From Atriophallophorus winterbourni (taxonomy: Eukaryota > Platyhelminthes > Trematoda > Plagiorchiida > Microphallidae), in contig JACCGJ010001943.1 in the NCBI GenBank assembly GCA_013407085.1, forward strand, positions 59,546 to 123,545: a stretch of 64,000 nucleotides of DNA, written 5' to 3'. The position numbers were made by a program, and so were the translations under genes. Shown piece after piece: positions 55,286 to 64,000 of the stretch. Numbering within the stretch: the stretch's first letter is position 1; each line of letters opens with the position of its first letter. Below the pieces are notes generated by a model that did not search any database, had not been told where the DNA came from, and saw only the letters and a list, made by a program, of their open reading frames with translations.

Positions 55286-57259
55286 TGAAAAAAGGTAACT
55301 TCGTTTCCGTTTTCTACTTGGGCATAGTAAGATCTTGGTAGAATAACCACAATTTGCCTAAAAGCTGATGTAATTAAGATATTGTTATTCATTTATGCTA
55401 TGGTTTTACAAATAACTATAAGATTGCCACTGAAACCATAGTGTAGCCAGAGTGTTTCCTATGGTGTATAAAACCCTCGCATTATTATACTCTACATAAA
55501 CTATTTACATTCAAAATAATTCTGCTAGCAAATTGTAAGGAAATTTGGACGCGAATGTGTTTCACCACCGGTTGTGTGAAATAACGAAGGAGATTTTCGT
55601 AGTTGGGTGTCAGATGGAGGTGTGCCAATGGTATACTATTAAACACAAAAAAGCAAAATTCACCACCTCGTTATGAATATTGTTGGACGTATCAATTTGG
55701 AAATAGAAGTTTGGTACATAGCTTAGTGCAACAAGCTCTTTAAGTAGGATTAATGGGGAGGTGAAGTTTAAAGTTCACTGAAAAAATGTTGGTTGGCAAA
55801 CCGGTTGTTTGTTAAGCATCAGCCGAAGAAAAATTGTTAGATTGTCGTCGGTAACGTTACAGATGATAAAGAAAATCTGCATTCGTAAAACAACAAAAAT
55901 AGTTAGAATTTACCACAGAGAGTCCATTAAATTTTGTATAAGAATCAGTTCAGACGTGAAAACTCATTTTTATCCAAACATTCTATTATCAATTTTGAAA
56001 CGGCAATTTTTTCTACAGTCTACTCATTAAAAATAACCACACAGTTTCTCCAAAACTGATTCAGAGTTATTTTTTTCTTAAATTGCGAGAAACTCCAAAA
56101 ACCAAATCGAAACATACAATTTTGCCCATCAGAAAATACTTCATTCCCTTGACACTATGATAGCTTAAGCAAAATAAACTTAATACTGTAAGATTACAAT
56201 CAAATTTAAATCGGTAATAAGATGTGAGAATTTTCCCCGCACGCTTTGTCTAATACATATGATGATTTTAACAAATTAGGATAAAACAATGGCGAGCGAC
56301 GTGGAGTTTGACGAGGCTAAAAACATAGCCAATAATCATGATCACGACTGTGAAACGAACTTATCCTCTTAACTCGATACAATAAACAATCTTTTCAATC
56401 GCATTTGATTTCTAAGATGCACCGAAACACGTAGCCCTAAGTGCTTCATATTTATGAAAACTTGTACATTCCTAAGACTTTAAAAATGACAATGTTATAT
56501 ATTGTTTGGTGAAAACGTACGCCTTTTGGATCATCCGGGCGTAAAGAAATTTGTATTTGTCAAAGTTTAGTTGTCACTATGACTTATGTTTCGGTAAAGG
56601 TCAAATCCACTGCTGTTTGCGCGAACAAAATAGAAGTGATCAAAGCGAAAGCTGATTCTTTCTGGAATTACCGGAAATTCCACATCTTTCTCCGTGTCCA
56701 AGGCTCCTACTCAAAAAATGGGTTTGAAAGAACTTGCTCTTGAACGCTCAATTTGAGGGTACTGTGTAAATCGTCGTCTGCAACCCGGATAATATCAGAT
56801 ACTGCACTTGGCTGATGATTGTAGATCACGATGTCAGTGTCTAACTTACATCGATCGACCAAGTAATGCTAATCACTGTGATCGCTGGGAGGAGGTTGTT
56901 CATCCAGATTCGTAACGCTTTGGACCAAGATAACACCATGCGCTAATGATGTACCTACATATTGAGATCGATCAAAGGAGACAGCAACAACCCATCTTAC
57001 TTGCAGCTTTGGAAACTTCTAACTTGATGTGTAGAGTTTTATCAAATTTCATCAATATTCTTAACCTTAATTGCCGAACTAATAATCACAATAATATTAT
57101 CATTAATAAAAATATTTTATAGATTATGTGTTAATTACATTTTCGCAATAGGTGTATTACGCTTAGCCAAAATGAAATATGAAATTTCTAGAAATAGAAT
57201 AATTAGTGCTTTTAAGATTTACACTGGCCAATGCAATCAGAACAATGATAGAGCATCAA
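55286..57259. other. Intergenic, no gene recognised
   Basis: About 2 kb. The plus frame 55809-56030 has no motif. Nothing else was recognised. Confidence 0.5.
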
Positions 57260-57813
57260 GATTTAAGATTCAAGATTTATGGTTGAAAAAGCAATTAACT
57301 TTACAATAACAATAGAGCATAAATAAAATGAAAATCAATGGGACGAAGATAGTTTATTTACAATTGGGGGCAAGATTTGGATCAGTTCTCATATAATCGT
57401 CAAGTTTCGATTTGAATATAGATAACCTGTTTGAGCTTACCAAATCGTAAGGTTGGGAATTCCAAACAAAGCACACACGCACCGAATAAAATTACCTGTG
57501 GCAATTCCGTTTGGAATGTGGTATTTCTAACCTGCAACCATGGCCATGGCTGTTGCCTGGAATAATAAGTCCAGAGGTTGGGAAATAGTAGTAAGTATTT
57601 TGTATGCGAGTATGAGGTTACATCGCATTCTCCTTTTTGCGAGTGTCCTCAGCTCCAGTGGTCTGAGTAGCCTGGCGAATGGCATATTTTCGAGTCTGAT
57701 AACAAGTTTAGATGCTTTCTGATATATGCGATCAAGAAGTAAGATGTCTTTTTGGCGCCATGGTTTCTAGGCTTGTGCGGCATAGTCTAGAACTGGGTGT
57801 ATATGTGTGTTCA

Positions 57814-58128
57814 TCATGAGAGGTGAAAACCCCGGTAAATAACGTCCAAATATCCACCGTAACATACTGAGCAGCAGAGAAGCGCTTTGTATACGGCTCC
57901 GAATGGTAGACCATTTTTTAAACTACCGCAAATCCAGACACACACGTCCATTTCTTCTTCGGTGTACTCCGGGTTTTTGTCGACTAGCTTGCATTGGTAG
58001 GAAAAGACAAGGTCACGACCGATCTGAATTATCTTCGACTTTTTCATATTCAATGACAGTTTATTTTCAGATGACCAGTAGTACAAAGCATTCAAATCCT
58101 TTTTACAGCAAAATACAATCATCAGCAT
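57814..58128 (-). pseudogene. CR1-like RT thumb fragment (104 aa open)
   Basis: Contains KKDLNALYYWSSENKLSLNM followed by KKSKIIQIG, the W-x-x-x-N-x-L-x-x-N-x-x-K-x-K motif directly after the DD box, and VCVWICGSLKNGLPFGAVYK in place of the usual DLG-x-x-x-x-x-L-x-x. It ends where the C-terminal domain would follow. Confidence 0.83.
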
Positions 58129-59385
58129 TGCTGATTCGCCTCCATACTTTTATATCGTCAGAAAACCAAACAATCATATTGTCATTTGATATTTGTATGT
58201 CATTCATATAGACTAGGAACAGTATTTGTCCAAGCACTGAGCCTCGTGGAACACCGATAGTGACATCGATTTTCTTCTATGATAGGCCGCCCACCCGAAC
58301 TCTGATGTGTCTGTTGTCGAGGTAATCACTTATCAATTCATATAGTCTTCCAGCAATACCATGTTTCTTTAGCCTGTTCAGGAGTAAATTATGATCAACT
58401 CTGTCGAAAGCTTTAGAAATGTCCAAGTATCACGCATGAATACAGAACCCCGCATCTACAACCATCGTTCAATCGTCTAAGCTTGTCAGCAAATTTTTTG
58501 ACAAGAGCGATTACTGTGAAATCCTTGTTGGGCAACTGTAAGACAGCAATGTCACCGGACTGTAATTTCTAACTCCAGAACGGCAACGACCTTTGTAAAT
58601 GGGCGTTATTTGTCCCAGTTTCCAGTCTTTTGGTACTACACCAGCTTGGAGGAAATTATTGAACATGCAGGATAGATGTTCAGATAGCTGTGCATGACAG
58701 GTTTTTTCTAGCAGATTTGAAGTTATCTCGTCTGGTCCTGGAGATTTCTTTACGTTTAATTTCGTAAGTGCTGCGCTATCATTATCGGGGTAATCAATAC
58801 GTCACTCAAGGCATGTCGGTCAATCGAATGTTTGGTTTCTGATCACACTCCGTGTATTTCCGCGCAACAACTCAGGCATAAAATTCTGCTAACAGGTCAG
58901 TGGTCTGATTAATGGATTCAGTGAAGCCGGACGAAGTTTTTATGGAAAGACTCCTGGTTTAGTATTCGTTCTATTGTTTACGAGTCTATATAAGAGCTTC
59001 GGATTCTGGTGTATCTGAGAAATTAATTGCGATTGATAAACTTGTTTATCATCTCAAATCAAGCTGCTAACGTTGTTTCGCAGTCAGCTTCGTTTGTAGC
59101 CTTGTGAAACTCCCATGCTATTGCCCTTTGTTTCATCCACTTTTTAGTCCTGCTTCGTCCTAAAAGTTCGTTATGTTGATAAGGTTTCTTCTAAAGAAAC
59201 ATTGAATGTTCCTCCAATATATATTTCAGGTGTTGTAAGGGAGAGTACCAATGACTATCCGGATCGAAGTAACCCGGTTATGCAAAACTAGTGCTTTGTA
59301 ACTCGTCACACAGAGCATGGTAGTTTACCATTCTGACGCATTTCGTTCCGTCACTTTTTCGCCTGGCGCTACAAACGAGTTGCAG

Positions 59386-59943
59386 TTAATAAACCATATT
59401 CTCTACAGCTGTAGGATCTGATGTAATTATTAGGTGCAAGGTAGACGGCCGGTCTGATCCCCTCATACGAGTAAATCCAAAAACGTGGTTATAAAGGGGT
59501 GCGTTGTCCAAGACGGATCGAAGTTCATATGCAAGTGTCTCTGAGGGATGATCATCCCGACTATAGAGCTGGGGAATGTTGAAATCCCCCATTATCAATA
59601 TTTGAGTATTGTAACGCGTTGTTACATAGCGCAAATCATGAATTAGTTTATTGTTTAGGTCGAGAGTTGCTGTTGGGGAACGATAGATTACTCCAATTAT
59701 GAATTGGTCTCCTGAAGTAAGAGTCAGAGAGCACCAAAGTGAGTCAGTTATATCAATGGTTATAGCTCTACAGTTAAACGATTGATTGAAGTTGAGTGCT
59801 GCTCTTCCGCGATCACCTAAACGGTCAAGCCGGAATAGAGACATGGTGGGCAAATAAAGTTCATTTTCAGTCAATGAGGCATGGAACCACGTTTCTGTTA
59901 TTGCAACTATATCTAGGGCAGTCTCATTACAAATCTCGGACAA
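59386..59943 (-). pseudogene. CR1-like APE endonuclease, long open frame (185 aa)
   Basis: Reads MSEICNETALDIVAITETWF, where the Glu of TETW is catalytic. Then LYLPTMSLFRLDRLGDRGRA, FIIGVIYRSPTA, ILIMGDFNIP (catalytic Asp and Asn) and TRMRGSDRPSTLHLIITSDP, where relatives have SxLDLIxT. The order and spacing match the APE family that nicks target DNA for reverse transcription. It lacks the last part, including the SDH motif expected just after the frame. It is the best preserved endonuclease in the window. The first residues before Met also fit the family, so the ATG is probably internal. Confidence 0.87.
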
Positions 59944-60839
59944 ATCGATTAATTTGTTGAAAAGGCTGTTTTGCGTTTGTATATATGCCCTTAATCGTAT
60001 TTTACGTGAGTAATGTGTAAACTGAAGTTTTGTCCGACTTCTCTGGAGTCGAACTTAACAAGTAGTGATGAAGCATGTGGTATGTGATAAGCCTCTAAAC
60101 AGTGTGATGCCGGATCCCTCTGAATAGTCAGTACCTGAGATGATAAAACATGTGAGCTTTTTATTGGTCATAGACCGCTTGAATCGACAATTAGGTTTCG
60201 GTATTCATTGCTCAGTCCGACTTGATTTGAGCCGAACCTACTACGTTTTTTGATGTATTGATTTCTTCCATTTGGACGGAAACGCTGCTATGTGTGGCAA
60301 AGTTGAGACAATTTATCGAGGTCGTGTTTCTGTTTGCTACCAAACAGGCTTTCTCAGGACTCCCTAACGTTCGTAAATATTACGTTCAGCGCGTATGGGG
60401 AGTTCTTCTTGCGTAGCGGAGAGTCAGATTTTTAGAATTTAAAACATTTGGGGCTTGACTTTGTGACTAGGGTGCAGCAGTTTTGGAGTGTGCAGCTGAT
60501 GTCGATCATAACAGCATATCTCTGTAAGAATTCACTACTTCCGTGGTCGTTTTAACTGGTTCCAGAACAGCATTAACCCTGTTTTTTTCGTTTTTGGCAC
60601 ACCAATTTCCTTGGTCTCAGATTCCGAAATCGTTGTATTGATGTTATAGTTTACATCAGTGATCACTTGTGTGCTCACTTGATTTACCAATATTTCCTCC
60701 ACACGTCAAAGGCTCAACTTGAAACTGGTCATTCTATTTTCTAATTTGGCTTCAAAAGTATCGGCATCGTGCAAGGATTTAGCTCTGCAACGAACACAGA
60801 CGTAGCAGGAGCCTGGAACCATTTCATTGTTTATTAATG

Positions 60840-61133
60840 CTATCGAATCAATTTACCGTGGATTTCGCGCATACACAGAAAACTCGTTATGACTTTACTC
60901 GTCATGGGACTCACCGGTTGTTCACACGGTTTGCACGTGACCTCGGGATAATTCCGTGTGTTGAGATTCGCCCTATCAGCTAGGCCGACCGTGACCATTG
61001 TTGTGTTCGCGGATCCAGGCCCTTGGCACAGAAATGAATTTGGTTCCATGTCACTGTCGGGTGAACAATCTCCGCTGTCACATCTTGTTCGATCGATTTT
61101 TTGTCCGTATGTTGGATCTCGTGATTCGATCAC
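60840..61133 (-). pseudogene. CR1-like ORF1 fragment with Cys-rich start (97 aa open)
   Basis: The frame includes MEPNSFLCQGPGSANTTMVT, then YPEVTCKPCEQPVSPMTSKV and a CMREIHGKLI segment. The C-x2-C, C and H pattern is a decayed form of the PHD-like finger of CR1-like ORF1. In the next frame a GSCYVCVRCRAKS segment (about 60790-60820) gives the final Cys pairs. The identification rests on position and Cys spacing only. Confidence 0.6.
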
Positions 61134-61210
61134 ACATGTTGGTTGCCTGAGGTGGGTTGTTCGGGTGAGTGGTGGGCGTTTGGTCGACTGGTCGACGTGG
61201 CTACTTTGGA

Positions 61211-61954
61211 ACTCGTGATTTCGTCAGTTAGCAAATAATCCACTATAACTCGTTAACCACTCAAGGTACAATAAATAAACAAGTATCAAAATGCGTAGAT
61301 CGATGCTATCTTTGCTATGATTACAAAAACCGTAGAATAGTTAGTGTTGGGAAAACGTTTGCGTTCGTGAGCAAACGGAGATATTTACGCTGATATAGCA
61401 ACTTGCTGTGAATCAGTTGACAAGAGCAAAACGAATAAATTCCGATATATATGATCGAAAGTAGCACGGAATTCTTGGAATGGGATAACTCCGAGCAGAT
61501 TCGGCTATGATATGACCAGAAGTGTCAGAGCAAAAAAATGCGACTGCACAGTAGTTGATATATCACACAAATTTTCTGCGATTTAACAGCACAAATATCA
61601 AATAAACGTGATTAATGTAGAAGTTAATCGAGTAGTAAATTTTTGGCTCTAAATCAAAAACAACTTTTGATTGATCAATGGTGTCACATATACTACTTTG
61701 CATCATCTTTGTATTTAATAAACTTTTCTGGATAGCCTCACATGTATAACACTCAGGCACTTATTTCATTAATTATGTTTGAATTATATAGCCGAGTAGA
61801 TCATCCACCACATTCATTAGACTGCAAAGTTCGGTAACTTTAGGATCCCTTCGTTTGTATAATTATGTACGAATATATTTGAAAATGAAATTTGCAACAG
61901 ACATCTATCCTAGGCGTCGTCTTAACCATCGTAGCCACGGTCGTGAAAGATTTT
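61211..61954. other. Intergenic, no gene recognised
   Basis: AT-rich. A minus frame (61563-61760) has no motif. Confidence 0.5.
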
Positions 61955-62165
61955 CAGTATCAACATTCAAGATTTATAGTTGAAAAAACAATTAAAATTT
62001 CAATAAACATAAACTCGAGGTATATGTACAACTGTTTATATATAAATAAAATAAAATGGAACCCCATGACTGGGATTGTTTATTAATTGTTGGGGGCATT
62101 ATTAAAATTAGCTCTCCTGAAATTGTCCAGTTTCGATTTGAATATAGCTAAACTGCTTGACAATA
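61955..62165 (-). mobile_element. CR1-like 3' end
   Basis: CATTCAAGATTTATAGTTGA at 61955 is the tail in reverse. ATTGTCCAGTTTCGATTTGA and ATATAGCTAAACTGCTTGA at about 62120-62160 match 57400-57430 (GTCAAGTTTCGATTTGAATA and TAGATAACCTGTTTGAG). So only the last part of the same subfamily is present. Confidence 0.78.
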
Positions 62166-62261
62166 GGGGAGCTTATACGTAGCTCAGGATGAGGATGGTA
62201 TTCAGATGGTATTCGCAGAGCTTTTGTAATTGTTGTTAGACGTTTCGTCATCAAGGCTTAA
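62166..62261. other. Spacer before the Penelope-like remnant
   Basis: Contains GACGTTTCGTCATCAAGGC (about 62247-62265), whose complement TGATGACGAAACGTC resembles a hammerhead 3' half but lacks the CTGATGA half with a stem II. Not called. Confidence 0.4.
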
Positions 62262-62715
62262 ACTTCTTCCTAAATACAAAGGTTTTAAAACCTGAAGATT
62301 TCAGTCCATGCGGAGAATCCATCTTAACTCAGCTACAGGAAACACAGGCAGACGCACTACGCAACTGTATAGCCAGTAATATCAATAAACAACAGCCAGA
62401 ATGGTGTAATCTCACGCAAGATGAACAGCGACCACTTCAGAATCTGCTGTAGCAAAAGGGAATAGTGATCAATAGGGCCGACAAAGGTTAGGCCACAGTG
62501 ATACTCGCAAAAGTAATTATAGAAATAAGGTTGAATCACACCTTGTTGAAGGTCCTTGTGAAGTTATTGACAGCAGTAGAACCACCTCGATTATGATTTA
62601 TCGTAAGCGGGAGATTTCGATATACTTGCACGGAATTAAGAAGGAACTTGTCCAGGGATTATGGTGCAGACTATACTCGAAATCTGCTCAGACTCCTTGG
62701 TTCTATGGGATCCTA
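62262..62715 (+). mobile_element. Penelope-like element RT, N-terminal remnant
   Basis: One frame from about 62262 reads VLKPEDFSPCGESILTQLQE, DALRNCIASNINKQQPEWCN, LTQDEQRPLQNLL and, after a stop, QKGIVINRADKG, stop, ATVILAKV. In Penelope-like elements this is the conserved IVIxPADKGGATVIL motif. After a frame shift, 62593-62712 gives YLHGIKKELVQGLWCRLYSK then TPWFYGILKIY, corresponding to the P-x-x-YGLPKIHK motif of the RT. The rest (palm, DD box, GIY-YIG domain) is absent because F1 sequence and an AT repeat follow. Confidence 0.72.
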
Positions 62716-62740
62716 AAGATATATATATATATATATGTGT
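62716..62740. repeat. AT/GT microsatellite between PLE remnant and F1 copy
   Basis: ATATATATATATATATATGT followed by GTGT at 62716-62740, just before the F1 3' UTR that starts CCTCCTTCGGTCGATGTCAA. It may be the F1 tail. Confidence 0.8.
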
Positions 62741-62798
62741 GTAATTGGCCTCCTTCGGTCGATGTCAACCATGGATGTACATCACAATCTCATGCATC

Positions 62799-63311
62799 TC
62801 ATGTTTTACAGCATTTTGAATGACTAAACAGTCCGATTCGGGAGGAACAATCTCTACCGCAGCGCTTGCAACAATGGTCAGTACTCTGTTGTAGGGCGTC
62901 AGTTACACGCCGGCGGCGTGATCTGCGTTCAGCAGCCAAAAGCTGTATCTGCTCCTCCCTGGCTTGCAGACGACGCTTTACACAATGGCACCAAAGTGAG
63001 CGGTCAAGAGCAAGTTCTTCCCAGTTCGCGGGGTCAATGTCAAGAGCTTTCATAACTCTTTTGCAAACATCTTTGTAACGCAAGTGAGGTCTGCCCAATG
63101 GTCGACTTCCTAGTTGCAACTCATCATAGAGTAGATCTTTTGGAATACGACCATTTTCCATTCTATAGACATGACCAAGCCACCGCAGACGGCGCTGACG
63201 TGATAGGGTGAACATGATCTGTAGACCAGCTTTTGAAAGCACTTCAGCGTTAGTCACTGTCCATCCACGATATGCACAAGATACGTCGAATGCTTCGTAG
63301 ATGGAAATCAT
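62799..63311 (-). pseudogene. F1 RT C-terminal region with C2HC finger (170 aa open)
   Basis: Order: WTVTNAEVLSKAGLQIMFTL, RQRRLRWLGHVYRMENGRIP, GSRPLGRPHLRYKDVCKRVM, KALDIDPANWEELALDRSLW, QLLAAERRSRRRRVTDA and the finger CKRCGRDCSSRIGLFSHSKC. It is open to what should be the native stop, so it could be near the intact C-terminus of this family. The finger is also seen, decayed, at 20.8 kb. Confidence 0.87.
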
Positions 63312-63413
63312 TCAGCTTCCGTTCGTGTCTTGCGTGTGTGGTCCAGGTTTCGCTGCCGTATATTGAAGCATTTAGTACACACGCGCTGTATACCATCATC
63401 TTTGTCTTTATAG

Positions 63414-63830
63414 TCAGCCTGCGGTTACCCAAACACGAGAGTTCAATCCGGACAAAACGACAGATGCTCTGTCAATCCGCTTATCAATCTCCGTGTCTAG
63501 CGAGAGGTTATCCGCAATGGTTGAACCAAGATATGTGAAATGATGTACTGTTTCAAGCTGACAGTTTCCAATAGTGATGATGGGAGGCGATACAGTCCCT
63601 TGATCAAGGACTTTGGTCTTGCTCATGCTGATTGTTAGCCCAAAGTGTTTGCATGGCGACGAAAAACAGTCCATTAGCGACTGTAGGTTTTCTTGGGAGT
63701 GAGCAATAAAGGCTGCATCGTCGGCAAACAACAGGTCACGGATTAGCACATCCCGTGCTTTGGTTTGTGCTCTCAACCGGTTCAGGTTGAAAAGCTTACC
63801 ATCACTTCGCGTGCGTATGTATGATGCCAT
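63414..63830 (-). pseudogene. F1 RT palm with intact FADD box (138 aa open)
   Basis: Contains LIRDLLFADDAAFIAHSQEN, then LQSLMDCFSSPCKHFGLTIS, MSKTKVLDQ and LDTEIDKRIDRASVVLSGLN. The FADD catalytic pair and the K-x-K motif after it are intact. A frameshift follows at about 63430. Confidence 0.86.
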
Positions 63831-64000
63831 CTGTTCTCGTCCTAAAAGCGTGCTTCAGAAGCAGAAGCAAAGAAAAGCCGAACAGCGTGGGAGCAAGAAC
63901 ACACCCTTGTTTGACGCCTCGGCGAATTTCAAAGGCTTCTGAACTGCAACCGTTAAAATGGACTGAGCCTTTCATGCCTTGGGGGGGCAGCCTATCAGAT

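Larger units (their letters stand above)
57260..61210 (-). mobile_element. CR1-like non-LTR retrotransposon, nearly full length
   Basis: Minus strand, about 3.95 kb, the most complete element here. Order from 5': ORF1 (about 61133 down to 60000), APE endonuclease (59386-59943), linker (about 58800-59300), RT start (58500-58760), palm with VPRGSVLGQILFLVYMNDI and WFSDDIKVW (58130-58260, DD intact), thumb (57814-58128) and C-terminus (57365-57730). The 3' tail near 57262-57290 reads, in reverse complement, AACCATAAATCTTGAATCTT followed by AAATC. Frameshifts and stops occur in every domain, so it is inactive. The 6.13 kb and 61.95 kb fragments belong to the same or a close subfamily. Confidence 0.88.
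62745..64000 (-). mobile_element. F1 non-LTR element, RT palm to C-terminus, runs off the window
   Basis: Minus strand, the best preserved F1 copy. The frame 63414-63830 carries RTRSDGKLFNLNRLRAQTKA, then RDVLIRDLLFADDAAFIAHS (catalytic FADD) and HFTYLGSTIADNLSLDTEID. The frame 63250-63432 carries MVYSACVLNASIYGSETWTT. The frame 62799-63311 carries RRLRWLGHVYRMENGRIPKD, LLYDELQLGSRPLGRPHLRY and a C-terminal C-x2-C-x-x-x-C-type finger CCKRCGRDCSSRIGLFSHSK. Three frames are needed, so two frameshifts exist. EIRRGVKQGC lies near 63900-63960 and the RT start is beyond 64000. Confidence 0.87.

Noticed and set aside
62247..62265. GACGTTTCGTCATCAAGGC as a hammerhead half
   Set aside because: The complement gives TGATGACGAAACGTC, but there is no separate CTGATGA block with a stem II, and it may be in the PLE reading frame.
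1..64000. CRISPR array, prokaryotic operons or prophage
   Set aside because: Repeat architecture, retroelement content and absence of dense ORFs all point to an animal genome.

Overview
This is an AT-rich, intron-scale stretch of an animal genome with no recognisable host gene. It is a graveyard of retroelements: CR1-like, RTE-like and a second APE-type non-LTR family, a Ty3/gypsy pol remnant, a Penelope-like RT remnant, and a family of about 235-bp repeats carrying hammerhead-ribozyme cores. The mix, the tetranucleotide CATA microsatellite and the protein signatures fit a parasitic flatworm, most likely a trematode (inference, moderate confidence). A run of exactly 1000 N (48595-49594) marks an assembly gap. 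Nothing looks bacterial or viral.

Layout. 0-6.5 kb: CR1-like copies at 2.39-3.83 and 6.13-6.48 kb (minus). 7.6-8.6 kb: decayed Ty3/gypsy pol (plus). 8.76-11.34 kb: a non-LTR element here called F1 (minus), split by a nested CR1-like 3' end. 13.3-15.5 kb: RTE-like element, endonuclease to mid-RT (minus). 15.95-16.34 kb: inverted pair of hammerhead repeats. 17.27-20.05 kb: CR1-like element (plus) with an internal inverted and direct duplication. 20.8-23.4 kb: F1 (minus) split by another CR1-like copy. 24.05-25.7 kb: CR1-like (minus). 26.5-26.9 kb: short non-LTR C-terminal fragment flanked by a 17-bp direct repeat. 28.3-28.8 kb: F1 endonuclease remnant. 28.85-29.84, 33.1-35.6 and 37.3-37.5 kb: CR1-like pieces. 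37.5-43.7 kb: mostly featureless. 43.7-44.3 kb: F1 3' end, then a hammerhead repeat. 45.95-47.08 kb: tandem array of hammerhead repeats. 47.25-48.6 kb: F1 copy running into CATA repeats and the gap. 52.5-55.3 kb: CR1-like pieces, one with an inverted 5' part. 57.26-61.2 kb: near full-length CR1-like element (minus). 62.2-62.7 kb: Penelope-like RT remnant. 62.75-64.0 kb: F1 copy leaving the window.

The most interesting content is the hammerhead repeat family. Each unit of about 234-238 bp carries one self-cleaving-ribozyme core: CTGATGA, a short stem II with an AAACA loop, GAAA, a palindromic ACCGGT stem III and an NUH cleavage triplet. Three near-perfect cores lie in the 46-47 kb array, spaced at multiples of about 235 nt. 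Diverged copies at 16, 40, 44 and 51 kb share the same unit length and appear circularly permuted relative to one another. This resembles animal retrozymes or the terminal repeats of Penelope-like elements, and a Penelope-like RT remnant is in the same window.

All coding regions seen are broken by stops or frameshifts, so every protein-level call is a pseudogene or mobile-element relic. No similarity search was run. Family names rest on motifs read by eye.
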